Positions 25,902 through 33,724 of a stretch of 43,045 nt of DNA are shown here, piece after piece (position 1 is the first letter of the stretch; each line of letters begins with the position of its first letter). The notes below the pieces were generated by a model. The model ran no database searches. It was not told the DNA's origin and worked only from the letters and a program-made list of their open reading frames with translations. The DNA is from Peptococcaceae bacterium (GTDB taxonomy: Bacteria > Bacillota > UBA994), in NCBI GenBank assembly GCA_018334055.1, contig JAGXSS010000068.1, positions 1 through 43,045 of the forward strand, written 5' to 3'. Position numbers and translations under genes: made by a program.

Positions 25902-26906
25902 ATGAACAGATATTTGGGGCAGACGAACCTAGGCTTGATTGGTCCGCTGGGGCAAAAGAAGATATCCGCGGCCAAAGTTGCCATAATCGGCTGCGGCGCC
26001 CTAGGCACAGTGGCGGCCGATCTCTTGACACGTGCCGGAGTGGGGCGGCTGAGCATTATCGACCGCGATGTCGTAGAGCTCAGTAACCTCCAGCGCCAGA
26101 CCCTGTTTATTGAGAGCGATGCTGCCGCTAAAGTGCCTAAGGCCGAAGCGGCGGCGGTGCGGCTCAGGCAGACTAACAGCGAGGTCAATATTGAAGCTTT
26201 GGTAGTAGAGTTTACCGGGATGAATGCCCTAGAGCTCCTCCGAGGCCATGACCTGGTCATTGACGCCACCGATAACTACCCAGCCCGCTTTACTATTAAT
26301 GAAGCCTGCCTGGCCCTCGCTTTGCCCTGGGTCTATGGTGGTGTTCTTGGCACCATGGGCACCATGGGAGTATTTGCGCCGGGTGGGCCCTGTTTTCGGT
26401 GTCTATTCACCGAATTGCCGGCCCTAGGCGCAGCCGAGAGCTGCCGCTTGACCGGCGTCCTCGGTTCAGTCACAACAATCGTGGCAGCGGCGCAAGTGGC
26501 CGAAGCCATAAAAATTATCACTGGGAACGAGCACCGCCACAACTTACTCGAATTTGATCTAGCGAGCGGGGATTTTCGCACCATAGATATCGCCCGAGAT
26601 CCGCTCTGTCCAGCCTGCCAATTGCATCAAGGAGAGTTCCTCGGCCGCCTGCCCGCGCCGGAAGCGGTAGTAGTATGTGGGGAGCAAAGCGTCTTAGTGC
26701 CCGGAGGGACCGGCCCGGTGGACCTTCAGTCACTAGGGCAGCGGCTCAGCGCGCGAGGCTTAAAGATAGAAGTATCGCGCTATACGTTACGCATTGCAGC
26801 GGTTGACCAATGCGAGGTAATCATCTTTGGGGACGGGCGCGCGCTTATCTACGGCACAGAAAGCATCATCCGCGCGAAAAATATCTACACCAGTTTACTT
26901 GGATAG
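25902..26906 (+). CDS. ThiF/MoeB/HesA family E1-like adenylyltransferase
   Basis: 334-residue protein of the ubiquitin-activating-enzyme fold, which adenylates the C-terminus of a small sulfur-carrier protein. Visible motifs are the ATP loop AIIGCGALGTVAADLLTRAGVGRL, IIDRDVVELSNLQRQTLF, and the catalytic Asp of DATDNYPARFTINEACL. The structural zinc site has two CxxC pairs, GPCFRC and PLCPAC. An extra 80-residue C-terminal domain follows the second CxxC (about 250-334) and is common in clostridial members. No thiS, moaD or other sulfur-carrier gene is nearby, so the partner is unknown. The start ATG 25902 has only a G-run as ribosome site. The open frame to 25785 lacks the family N-terminus. 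Confidence 0.87.
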   Translation: MNRYLGQTNLGLIGPLGQKKISAAKVAIIGCGALGTVAADLLTRAGVGRLSIIDRDVVELSNLQRQTLFIESDAAAKVPKAEAAAVRLRQTNSEVNIEALVVEFTGMNALELLRGHDLVIDATDNYPARFTINEACLALALPWVYGGVLGTMGTMGVFAPGGPCFRCLFTELPALGAAESCRLTGVLGSVTTIVAAAQVAEAIKIITGNEHRHNLLEFDLASGDFRTIDIARDPLCPACQLHQGEFLGRLPAPEAVVVCGEQSVLVPGGTGPVDLQSLGQRLSARGLKIEVSRYTLRIAAVDQCEVIIFGDGRALIYGTESIIRAKNIYTSLLG

Positions 26907-26939
26907 GGAGTACTTGCAAGAAGGAAATCCCGCCCGCCA

Positions 26940-26981
26940 AGCGAACAATAACAGCTAACAGTAACAGCGAACAATAATAGC
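26940..26981 (+). repeat. Short direct repeat
   Basis: AGCGAACAATAACAGC (26940-26955) is repeated with one change at 26966-26981, in the spacer before the histidine kinase. It may be a regulator site or simple slippage. Confidence 0.4.
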
Positions 26982-27104
26982 GCTGCGAAATTTCATTGCG
27001 TACAACAAACTGCGTATGGCTAGCATGGTTGTATTGGCATTAGGAAGGTGGTGAGCGCCATTCGTTGGCGGAGGAAGATAGAGGACGCCCCAGGGGAGGT
27101 ACTT

Positions 27105-28274
27105 GTGCCGCCCACTTTGTGCTTGACGCGTGAGGTCGAGAGCCTGCGTGAACAAATTGCAGCACTCACTCTTTTTTCAAAGGTGTTTGCCGATGCCTCG
27201 GGTCTGCGCAGCGCGCTGCAGACTGCGCTCGCTGTGGCGATGCGCGCTGTGGGGGCCTCATATTGTTTGCTCGAGTGTTCTTTCTCTCCGGGGGAGGACG
27301 CCTTTCAGTCTGTGCAGCTAGGCACAGAGCCTTCGGGCGATGCGCTTAGAGCAGTGCAAGAGCTTGCTCAGGCGGCGCGCGAAGCGAGACGATTAGTGCG
27401 CCAAGACAACATCATCGCAGTACCACTCCGCGTTCAGGACCAGGGATTTGGCACTATGGCCCTCCTCGTCGCCGAGGATTTCCCTGAGGCCAGCGTCAAA
27501 ATAATCGAAACGGTGGCCCAACAGGTAGCGGCCATTATCTACACCGCCGACTTATTGCGCCGCGAGCGCCAAGCGGGGGACAGACTGCGCGAGTTAGACA
27601 AAATGCGCAGCGACTTCGTAGCCATGGTCTCCCATGAGTTACGCACTCCGCTCACCTGCATCAAGGGTTTTGTGGACACCCTGCTGAGGAGTGACATTGA
27701 ATGGAGTGAAGCGGAGAAAAGCGAGTTTTTGGGATCTATAAAAATCAGTTCGGAGCAGGCTTTGCGAGTGGTCGAAGACCTTCTGTCCGTGCAGCAGGCC
27801 GGACAGGGCAAGGTTGCTATATTTCCCGAGACCATCGACCTGGGGCACTTGGTTGCCGAGTCCTGCCGCCGCGCTCAAAGCACTGCGTCTAACCATACTA
27901 TCCTGTGGACGGTTCCCGCAGCACTACCCATAGTCCGCGCCGACTTCGTACGCCTCAGCCAAGTGATGGACAATCTCTTGCACAATGCCATCAAGTATTC
28001 CCCCCTGGGCGGCGAGGTGCATGTCCGGGTGCGTGGGATGTTGGGCGAAATAGAAGTGGCGGTCATGGGCCATGGCGTGGGCATACCCCCGGCACAACTA
28101 GGGCGGGTATTTGACCAGTTCTACCGCATCGACAACTCCTTATCGCGCAAGACCGAGGGCCTTGGTCTTGGCTTGGCCATCGTGCGCACCATTGTGCTAC
28201 TACACGGCGGCAGGGTGTGGGCCGAAAGTTCTCCCGGGTCGGGGTCGACATTCTACTTTACCATACCGAATTAG
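27105..28274 (+). CDS. GAF-type sensor histidine kinase with degenerate G1 box
   Basis: Soluble histidine kinase of 389 residues with no membrane segment. A coiled stretch and GAF-like domain occupy about 1-150. The HisKA domain has the phospho-acceptor VSHELRTPLTCIKGF. The HATPase domain has N-box QVMDNLLHNAIKYSP and G2 EGLGLGLAIV. The G1 box, normally V.D.G.GI, reads VMGHGVGI: the Asp that contacts adenine is Gly (codon GGC, one base from GAC). I start at GTG 27105 because GGGGAGG is 5 nt upstream; GTG 27048 would overlap its own ribosome site. The response regulator begins 12 nt after its stop, so the two form a pair. Confidence 0.87.
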   Translation: MPPTLCLTREVESLREQIAALTLFSKVFADASGLRSALQTALAVAMRAVGASYCLLECSFSPGEDAFQSVQLGTEPSGDALRAVQELAQAAREARRLVRQDNIIAVPLRVQDQGFGTMALLVAEDFPEASVKIIETVAQQVAAIIYTADLLRRERQAGDRLRELDKMRSDFVAMVSHELRTPLTCIKGFVDTLLRSDIEWSEAEKSEFLGSIKISSEQALRVVEDLLSVQQAGQGKVAIFPETIDLGHLVAESCRRAQSTASNHTILWTVPAALPIVRADFVRLSQVMDNLLHNAIKYSPLGGEVHVRVRGMLGEIEVAVMGHGVGIPPAQLGRVFDQFYRIDNSLSRKTEGLGLGLAIVRTIVLLHGGRVWAESSPGSGSTFYFTIPN

Positions 28275-28285
28275 GGAGGGCGGCC

Positions 28286-29608
28286 ATGAAAAACCGTATC
28301 TTAGTGGTTGACGACAATCGGCTGATAGTTACCTTGCTCAAGGTGAATTTAACATCAGCCGGGTATGAGGTAGTTACCGCCAACGACGGCCTGGCCGGGC
28401 TGAAGGCTGCTATTGCCGAGCGCCCCGACTTAATCATCCTTGATGTGATGATGCCCGAGATGGATGGGTTTGAGGTAGCGCGGCAAGTGCGTAACAACAC
28501 GCTCGTCTCCCATGTACCCATCATCATGCTTACCGCACGCAACACGTCGGAGAGCATCGTGGCCGGGTTAGATGCCGGGGCGGATGACTACCTGGCCAAA
28601 CCCTTTGATATGACTGAGGTGCTGGCGCGGGTGAAGGCGCATTTACGCCGCTCCCGCACCGAGCGCTCGCTAAACCCCATCACCAATCTCCCCGGCAACA
28701 TCGCCATCGAGGAGAAATTAAAGCAGCTGGCCGCGTCTCCGGAGCCCTTTGCGGTCATCTATACCGACATCGACAATTTCAAGTCCTACAACGACTCCTA
28801 TGGCTTTCTGCAAGGCGATGTGGTGCTGCGCACTCTAGGCCTCATCATTTTACAGTGCATCACCATGTGCGGCAACCCACACGACTTTGTCGGGCATATC
28901 GGGGGCGACGACTTTGTCATCTGCAGTACCCCCGACAAGGTAGACGGGCTTTGCCAGCAGCTGATCACCTCTTTTGACGAGCTAATGCCCAAATTGTACC
29001 ACGAAGATGACCGGAAGCGTGGCTATGTGCTGGGGCATGCTCGCGATGGACAATACGTCAAGCACCCGCTCATTACGGTTTCTCTCGCGGTGGTGACCAA
29101 CGAGTATCGGTCCTTTGACAGCTCCGGTCAGATTTCCGAGCTGGTGGCCGAGGTAAAGTGCCTCGCCAAGCAAATTCCCCACAGCATCTACATTAAGGAT
29201 TTGCGCAGCAGCAGAGCCTCCGCCCAAGATGCATCTTATGAGCGCGGGCCGGAAGACCCGCCGCTCTCTGTCGCCTTAGTATGCGCCGATAGAACCTTGC
29301 GCTTGGTGCTGCCGGTCACGCTAGGGCGTGCCAAAATTAAGGTGATGGTTTGCGATACTGTCGCCGAGGCCTTGAGCACAGACGTGACTGCCGTCATTGT
29401 CGATGACGTCTTGCTCGATGAATCAAAGCTCGGTGTGCTGGCCGAAGCAAAAGAGAATGGCCGCGCCGTGATTGTGCTAGGGCCCCCCGCGAGCGACGGG
29501 GATGACCTAGGGGCCACCCGGACCAGGACGGCCTGCCTGCCCAAGCCCTACAATTTCACCCATCTGGCATCGCTTATCAGGCAGGTGCACTGCTGTCCGG
29601 CCGGGTAG
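28286..29608 (+). CDS. Response regulator: REC + GGDEF-like + C-terminal REC-like domain
   Basis: 440 residues. The N-terminal receiver has KNRILVVDDNR, the phospho-acceptor Asp52 in LIILDVMMPEMDGF, MLTARN and the Lys of DYLAKPFD. A GGDEF-type domain follows (about 125-310), with YTDIDNFKSYNDSYG and the signature GGDDF near 207-211 in place of GG(D/E)EF. It may be a weak cyclase or a GTP-binding sensor. The last ~115 residues resemble a second, degenerate receiver fold (ALVCADRTLRLVLPVTL ... VIVDDVLLDES ... LPKPYNFTHLASLI). There is no DNA-binding domain, so output is by protein contact or c-di-GMP. ATG 28286 has GGGAGG upstream. It is cotranscribed with the kinase. Confidence 0.87.
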   Translation: MKNRILVVDDNRLIVTLLKVNLTSAGYEVVTANDGLAGLKAAIAERPDLIILDVMMPEMDGFEVARQVRNNTLVSHVPIIMLTARNTSESIVAGLDAGADDYLAKPFDMTEVLARVKAHLRRSRTERSLNPITNLPGNIAIEEKLKQLAASPEPFAVIYTDIDNFKSYNDSYGFLQGDVVLRTLGLIILQCITMCGNPHDFVGHIGGDDFVICSTPDKVDGLCQQLITSFDELMPKLYHEDDRKRGYVLGHARDGQYVKHPLITVSLAVVTNEYRSFDSSGQISELVAEVKCLAKQIPHSIYIKDLRSSRASAQDASYERGPEDPPLSVALVCADRTLRLVLPVTLGRAKIKVMVCDTVAEALSTDVTAVIVDDVLLDESKLGVLAEAKENGRAVIVLGPPASDGDDLGATRTRTACLPKPYNFTHLASLIRQVHCCPAG

Positions 29609-29616
29609 AGTGGGCG

Positions 29617-29645
29617 TTGACGACTACCTTTTCCCCATGTATAAT
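29617..29645 (+). promoter_or_regulatory. Promoter of mazEF
   Basis: TTGACG (29617-29622), 17-nt spacer, TATAAT (29640-29645): near-consensus sigma-A promoter just upstream of the antitoxin gene. Confidence 0.75.
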
Positions 29646-29678
29646 CATTGTAGAAACACAGAGGGGAGGCAGCTTGAG

Positions 29679-29921
29679 GTGTTAGTAAAGGTGCAAAAGT
29701 GGGGGAATAGCCTGGCGCTGCGCATACCGAAGTCTTTTGCCCAAGAGGTTAGCTTGGTATCAGGGACCGAGGCTACACTTTCGATAGTGGACGGAAGGTT
29801 GATTGTCGAACCACGTCGGCCGGAAGTTTATGTTTTAGAGAATTTGCTTGCGGAACTCAAAGACGAGCAAATCCATACCGAGCAAGGTTACGGCCACTCT
29901 GTCGGCAAGGAAGTGTGGTAG
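29679..29921 (+). CDS. mazE: MazE-type antitoxin (AbrB/SpoVT fold)
   Basis: 80-residue DNA-binding antitoxin. The N-terminal swapped-hairpin domain VLVKVQKWGNSLALRIPKSFAQEVSL is the typical MazE/AbrB sequence. The acidic, flexible C-terminal half (VLENLLAELKDEQIHTEQGYGHSVGKEVW) is where MazE wraps the toxin. I use GTG 29679, 9 nt after GGGGAGG; the longer frame to 29610 runs through the promoter. The next gene starts directly after its stop codon. It is expected to repress its own promoter at 29617-29645. Confidence 0.85.
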   Translation: MLVKVQKWGNSLALRIPKSFAQEVSLVSGTEATLSIVDGRLIVEPRRPEVYVLENLLAELKDEQIHTEQGYGHSVGKEVW

Positions 29922-30257
29922 TTGAGAGTCCCCCATGTGCCCGCTAGGGGGGACGTTGTTTGGTTGGACTTCACCCCCCATTCAGGCCATGAACAGGCCG
30001 GGCGGAGGCCGGCGGTATGCATTTCACCCGATGTTTACAACCATAAGGTGGGCTTGGCTCTTTTTTGCCCGGTCACTCTAGTCAGAAAATTCTACCCATT
30101 TGAAGTTGTTTTGCCGGAGAGCGTTCCAATTTGCGGGGTAGTATTGGCCGACCATGTCAAAAACCTCGATTGGCGCAGTCGGCGTTCTGAATACGTTTGC
30201 ACTTTGCCGCCCGAAACAATGGCCGAAATACTGGGCAAATTAAAAGCCCTTTTATAG
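29922..30257 (+). CDS. mazF: MazF-family endoribonuclease toxin
   Basis: 111-residue PemK/MazF fold toxin that cuts mRNA at short specific sequences. The catalytic Arg is in the N-terminal RGDVVWLDFTPHSGHEQAGRRPAVCISPDVYN. The later catalytic Ser/Thr is in the strand ALFCPVTL. GVVLADHVKNLDWRSR is the second family signature. It starts with TTG immediately after the mazE stop, with GGAAG inside mazE as ribosome site, so it depends on mazE translation, as usual for such pairs. The weak TTG start would keep toxin below antitoxin. Confidence 0.88.
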   Translation: MRVPHVPARGDVVWLDFTPHSGHEQAGRRPAVCISPDVYNHKVGLALFCPVTLVRKFYPFEVVLPESVPICGVVLADHVKNLDWRSRRSEYVCTLPPETMAEILGKLKALL

Positions 30258-30326
30258 GCTATAAATTTGACAACCTAGCAGGATAGTGGCATTCTTATTC
30301 TAACGAACTCAATTAGGGGTGGAACT

Positions 30327-30791
30327 GTGAACGAAGAACAAAACATATCGCAAATTCTTAGCGTACTCAAGGAGAAGGATTTTCGCTTGACGCCACAGCG
30401 CGAGGCGATTTTGCGCATACTCCTTAGTGCCGAGGAAAACCATATGACCGCCGAAGAAATCTATAGCATCACCCGAGCGAAAAATCCCGAAATTGGCCTA
30501 GCCACCGTCTATAGAACTCTCGATCTCTTTGAGAACTTAGGCATTGTGGCTCGCCTCGACTTCTGCGAAGGGGGTCGCAAGTATGAACTCGCCAGCGACC
30601 AAGAGAAGCACTACCACCATCACCTGGTCTGTCTTGGCTGCGCTGACATCATCGAGTTTAATGAGGACCTCTTAGACGACCTCGAGGCGCGCATCGCTAC
30701 GCAGAGCAATTTTAGAATAACAGACCATAGCCTGCAGTTTTTTGGCTACTGCAGCAAGTGCCGGGAGCCAAAAAATGCAAGCCCCGCATGA
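30327..30791 (+). CDS. Fur-family transcriptional regulator
   Basis: 154-residue Fur/PerR/Zur-type metalloregulator. It has the DNA-binding region FRLTPQREAILRILLSAEENHMTAEEIY and ATVYRTLDLFENLGIVARLDF. A His-rich metal site (EKHYHHHLVCLGC) follows, with a structural zinc site from two CxxC pairs, CLGC and CSKC. The sub-type (Fe, Zn or peroxide sensing) cannot be fixed, but the Asp in RLDFCEGGRKYE would be compatible with PerR or Fur. The start is GTG 30327 with AGGGGTGG upstream; a consensus TTGACA lies at 30267-30272 but the -10 is poor. Its 3' end overlaps the CsoR gene by 17 nt, and the pair opens the metal/selenium gene row. Confidence 0.88.
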   Translation: MNEEQNISQILSVLKEKDFRLTPQREAILRILLSAEENHMTAEEIYSITRAKNPEIGLATVYRTLDLFENLGIVARLDFCEGGRKYELASDQEKHYHHHLVCLGCADIIEFNEDLLDDLEARIATQSNFRITDHSLQFFGYCSKCREPKNASPA

Positions 30792-31038
30792 GGACATTTT
30801 GCGGCGGCTCCGCAAGATAGAGGGCCAGGTACGGGGTCTGCAGCGCATGGTCGGGGAAGACCGCTACTGTCTTGACATTCTCACGCAAGTGGCAGCCGTG
30901 CGCGCCGCGCTAGACCGCGTCGGCATGAAGGTGCTCGATGCCCATGCGCGGGGGTGCCTAGCCACGGCCATTCGTTCGGGACAAGCCGATGAATCCATCG
31001 ACGAGTTAGTGGTGGCGCTCGAGCGGTTTATGCGCTAG
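30775..31038 (+). CDS. csoR: CsoR-family copper-sensing repressor
   Basis: 87-residue all-helical DUF156 regulator. The Cu(I) ligands of CsoR are present: Cys32 (RYCLDIL), His57 and Cys61 (DAHARGC). The N-terminal ILRRLRKIEGQVRGLQRMV is the family start. The set C-H-C fits copper-responsive CsoR rather than RcnR or FrmR. The start ATG 30775 lies inside the end of the Fur gene; the frame to 30742 is out of the family start. The next gene is a CopZ-type protein with a UGA codon, which supports a copper role. No copA ATPase is seen in the window. Confidence 0.88.
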   Translation: MQAPHEDILRRLRKIEGQVRGLQRMVGEDRYCLDILTQVAAVRAALDRVGMKVLDAHARGCLATAIRSGQADESIDELVVALERFMR

Positions 31039-31139
31039 AGCGCGGTGCAGAGGGGTTCGAATAGGAGTCTGTTCCTGGGTGCACAAAGAGTAACAATTAG
31101 CAGTCCAAAAGCGCCAAAGAGTAAAAGGAGGAATATCTA

Positions 31140-31349
31140 ATGAAGGACATTTCATTTATTGTCGAGGGCATGACTTGAGGTAGTTGCAAGGCGGCCGTGA
31201 GTCGAGCTTTATCAAACTTGCCTGGTGTCAATGCGGTGACAGTAGACCTTATGAAGCGCAAAGTCAGCGTTTCATATGACCCGGACAAGGTGTCGCCAGA
31301 CAACCTTAAAGGTGCCATTACTGCCGCCGGATATGATATAGGGGCATAG
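31140..31349 (+). CDS. Selenocysteine-containing CopZ-like heavy-metal-associated (HMA) protein
   Basis: 69-residue HMA-domain protein read through an in-frame TGA at 31176-31178 (residue 13). The N-terminus is MKDISFIVEGMT-U-GSCKAAV, followed by LSNLPGVNAVTVDLMKRKVSVSYD and LKGAITAAGYDIGA, the full ferredoxin-like fold of copper chaperone CopZ. U takes the place of the first Cys in the metal site GMTCxxC. Supporting evidence: AAAGGAGG 7 nt before ATG, coding quality and length on both sides of the TGA, and a hairpin at bSECIS distance after it (31188-31210). The gene order csoR - this gene - trxB - selA - selB gives context. The protein would bind Cu(I) or another soft metal through selenolate plus thiolate. 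Alternative: a nonsense mutation of TGC. A conventional gene caller would miss the gene. Confidence 0.85.
31188..31210 (+). promoter_or_regulatory. Candidate bSECIS element of the CopZ-like gene
   Basis: After TGA and 9 nt, AAGGCGGC pairs with GUCG-(AG bulge)-CUUU around the 5-nt loop CGUGA: eight pairs, two of them G-U. The loop GU lies about 19-20 nt after the UGA, within the range of known bacterial SECIS elements. Confidence 0.6.
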
Positions 31350-31353
31350 TCTC

Positions 31354-31386
31354 GACCCACGATAATTTCGTGGGTCCTATTTTTTA
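31354..31386 (+). terminator. Weak intrinsic terminator after the CopZ-like gene
   Basis: Stem GACCCACG / CGTGGGTC with a 7-nt loop, then CTATTTTTTAT. It probably reduces, rather than stops, transcription into trxB. Confidence 0.55.
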
Positions 31387-31403
31387 TAAATGGAGGAAGT
31401 ATT

Positions 31404-32330
31404 ATGCGCGATATTTATGACGTAGCAGTCCTTGGCGCCGGTCCGGCGGGGCTTACAGCGGCCCTGTATGCGGCGCGCGCCAATCTCAAAACCGTGCTCA
31501 TTGAGCAACTAGGGCCGGGCGGGCAAATGGCCACCACCGCAACCATCGAAAACTACCCGGGCTTTGCCGAGCCGATTGATGGCGTCGAGCTAGCCATGCG
31601 TATGTTGCAGCAGGCCGAGGGTTTTGGTGCGGAAATCGTCTACGACCAGGTCGAGACGGTGGAGCTTAGCCGCGCCATCAAAGAAATTAAGGTCAGTTCC
31701 GCCATATATAATGCCCGGGCGGTCATCATCGCCACCGGAGCCTCCCCCCGCAAGTTAGCGGTGCCCGGCGAAGCTAGGTTTACCGGCCAAGGGGTGTCTT
31801 ATTGCGCTACCTGTGATGGCGCGCTCTATGCCAACAAGCAGGTAATGGTCGTCGGCGGGGGAGACACCGCTGTGGAAGACGCCCTCTTTCTGACTCGCTT
31901 TGCTTCCTCCGTAACGCTTGTGCATCGGCGGGACAAGCTCCGCGCCGTAAGCGCCTTGGTGGCGAGTGCGGTGAGCAACCCGAAAATACACTTCGCCTAC
32001 AATACCGTTGTCAAAAATATCTACGGCGACAAAAAGGTTGAAGGCGTGGTGCTAGCCGACGTAATTACCGGAGAAGAGCGGGCGATGCCGCTTGACGGCG
32101 CCTTTGTCTGCATCGGGCAGATTCCTAACACCAACTACCTCGGCGCTAAACTGCCCCTTGACGAGTACGGCTATGTCTTGACCCATGATGAGGTCGCTAC
32201 CGTTTGGCCCGGTGTCTTTGTCGCCGGCGATGTCAGGCAAAAACCGTTCCGTCAGGTAGCGACAGCGGTAGGGGACGGGGCCTTGGCGGCCCATGCGGCC
32301 GACAAATATCTGGGGGAGGCCATGCGGTGA
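31404..32330 (+). CDS. trxB: Thioredoxin reductase
   Basis: Low-molecular-weight FAD/NADPH disulfide reductase of 308 residues. It has the FAD motif [20 protein letters not shown], the redox-active CATC in [12 protein letters not shown], the NADPH motif [15 protein letters not shown] with HRRDKLRA, and the C-terminal FAD site [27 protein letters not shown]. The start ATG 31404 follows GGAGG. There is no thioredoxin gene beside it. Its position between the Sec-containing CopZ-like gene and selA suggests a reductant role, either for the selenenylsulfide of that protein or for selenite reduction to selenide (inference). Its stop codon overlaps the selA start in GTGA. Confidence 0.93.
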   Translation: MRDIYDVAVLGAGPAGLTAALYAARANLKTVLIEQLGPGGQMATTATIENYPGFAEPIDGVELAMRMLQQAEGFGAEIVYDQVETVELSRAIKEIKVSSAIYNARAVIIATGASPRKLAVPGEARFTGQGVSYCATCDGALYANKQVMVVGGGDTAVEDALFLTRFASSVTLVHRRDKLRAVSALVASAVSNPKIHFAYNTVVKNIYGDKKVEGVVLADVITGEERAMPLDGAFVCIGQIPNTNYLGAKLPLDEYGYVLTHDEVATVWPGVFVAGDVRQKPFRQVATAVGDGALAAHAADKYLGEAMR

Positions 32331-33724
32331 GTAGCGAGCTGCGGCGCATAATCCCCCAAGTGGACGAGGTCTTAAGGCGGAGCGAGTTCGTAGCTCTTGG
32401 CCTAAGCCATGGGCGGGTCAGCGTGACGTTGGCCGTGCGACAAGCCATTGATGAACTGCGGAACACTATTTTGGCACAAAATGAGCCGGTGCCGCCCCCG
32501 GAGGGCGTGCACGAGGCCCTTCTTAGTCGCGTTACGGCCATCCTCGGGGCTAGGCTACAGGCCAGTCTCCGGCGGGTCATCAACTGCACCGGCATACCGC
32601 TGCACACCAATCTGGGCCGTGCTCCCCTGGCCGCATCGGCCATCGAGGCCGTCGTCCAAGCGGCCACCGGCTATTCAACCCTCGAATACGATGTCGACAC
32701 CGGCGAGCGCGGCAGCCGTCAGAGCCATGTGCGCGCCTTGCTCGTAGAGCTGACTAAGGCCGAGAGTGCCCTCGTTGTCAACAACAATGCCGGGGCAGTC
32801 TTACTCGCCTTAAGCGCGCTCGCCAACCAGCGCGAGGTGGTTGTTTCGCGCGGGGAGCTAGTCGAGGTGGGCGGCAACTTTCGCATCCCCGAGGTCATGG
32901 AGCAGGGCGGCGCAGAACTCCGCGAAGTGGGCACGACCAACAAGACCTATGCCGCGGATTACGAGCGGGCCATCACCGCCCGCACCGCAGCTTTGCTCAA
33001 GGTTCACACCAGTAATTACCAAGTAGTGGGTTTTGCCGCCGCCGCCTCGCGCGAGCAGGTGGTCGAGGTGGCCCATCGCTATGGAATTTTAGCTATAGAG
33101 GACCTCGGGAGCGGGGCGCTCGTGCCCCTGCACGGCGAGCCTACGGTGGCCGAGGCCGTGGCCGCGGGCATGGACATCGTTACCTTTTCGGGAGACAAGC
33201 TTTTGGGCGGGCCGCAAGCCGGCATCATCGTCGGCAAAAAAGAGTGCATTGCCCGGCTCGAAAAACACCCCCTTGCGCGGGCGCTCCGTATAGACAAGCT
33301 GACCCTAGCGGCGCTTCTCGCTACCCTGCGTCTTTATCGGCAGGGGGCGCAAGACGAGCAAGTGCCCCTCCTCGCCATGCTCACCAAAGACCCGATCCGC
33401 TATCAAAGCGAAGCCGAGCAACTGGCGGCTGCCATAAACGCCCTGCCCGCATCCTTGCCTGCCTGGCGTGCCGAGGTCAAACCTGCCCACGCCCAAGTCG
33501 GGGGCGGCTCGCTCCCCGGCAAGGAGTTCGCCGGCTTTGTCGTCGCCATAGAGTCACCCATAGGCTGTGTGGCCTTAGAGCAGAGGCTGCGCTGCCGGGA
33601 TATCCCCATTGTGGCGCGCATCGAAAAAGACCGGGTGCTGATTGACCCGCGCTGCCTGCTTGCCGGCGACCGCGAGGAAGTCATCGCCGCCCTAGAGGCT
33701 ATAGCCGCCGAGGGAGCTCTATGA
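32327..33724 (+). CDS. selA: L-seryl-tRNA(Sec) selenium transferase
   Basis: PLP enzyme that converts seryl-tRNA(Sec) to selenocysteinyl-tRNA(Sec) with selenophosphate. The protein of 465 residues starts [52 protein letters not shown] and [10 protein letters not shown] are family segments. The PLP lysine is in [16 protein letters not shown] (about residue 291). GTG 32327 is chosen because GGGGGAGG is 8 nt upstream and it overlaps the trxB stop. The longer frame to 32204 lies inside trxB. Its own stop overlaps the selB start (ATGA), so trxB-selA-selB are translationally linked. Confidence 0.96.
   Translation: MSSELRRIIPQVDEVLRRSEFVALGLSHGRVSVTLAVRQAIDELRNTILAQNEPVPPPEGVHEALLSRVTAILGARLQASLRRVINCTGIPLHTNLGRAPLAASAIEAVVQAATGYSTLEYDVDTGERGSRQSHVRALLVELTKAESALVVNNNAGAVLLALSALANQREVVVSRGELVEVGGNFRIPEVMEQGGAELREVGTTNKTYAADYERAITARTAALLKVHTSNYQVVGFAAAASREQVVEVAHRYGILAIEDLGSGALVPLHGEPTVAEAVAAGMDIVTFSGDKLLGGPQAGIIVGKKECIARLEKHPLARALRIDKLTLAALLATLRLYRQGAQDEQVPLLAMLTKDPIRYQSEAEQLAAAINALPASLPAWRAEVKPAHAQVGGGSLPGKEFAGFVVAIESPIGCVALEQRLRCRDIPIVARIEKDRVLIDPRCLLAGDREEVIAALEAIAAEGAL

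Noticed and set aside
31176-31178. CopZ-like gene as a simple pseudogene
   Set aside because: The single interruption falls exactly on a metal-ligand Cys, the rest of the frame is intact, a SECIS-like hairpin follows, and Sec machinery genes are adjacent.
31097-31360. 87-codon minus-strand open frame
   Set aside because: Antisense of the Sec-containing CopZ-like gene; no ribosome site, and the plus frame has clear HMA homology.
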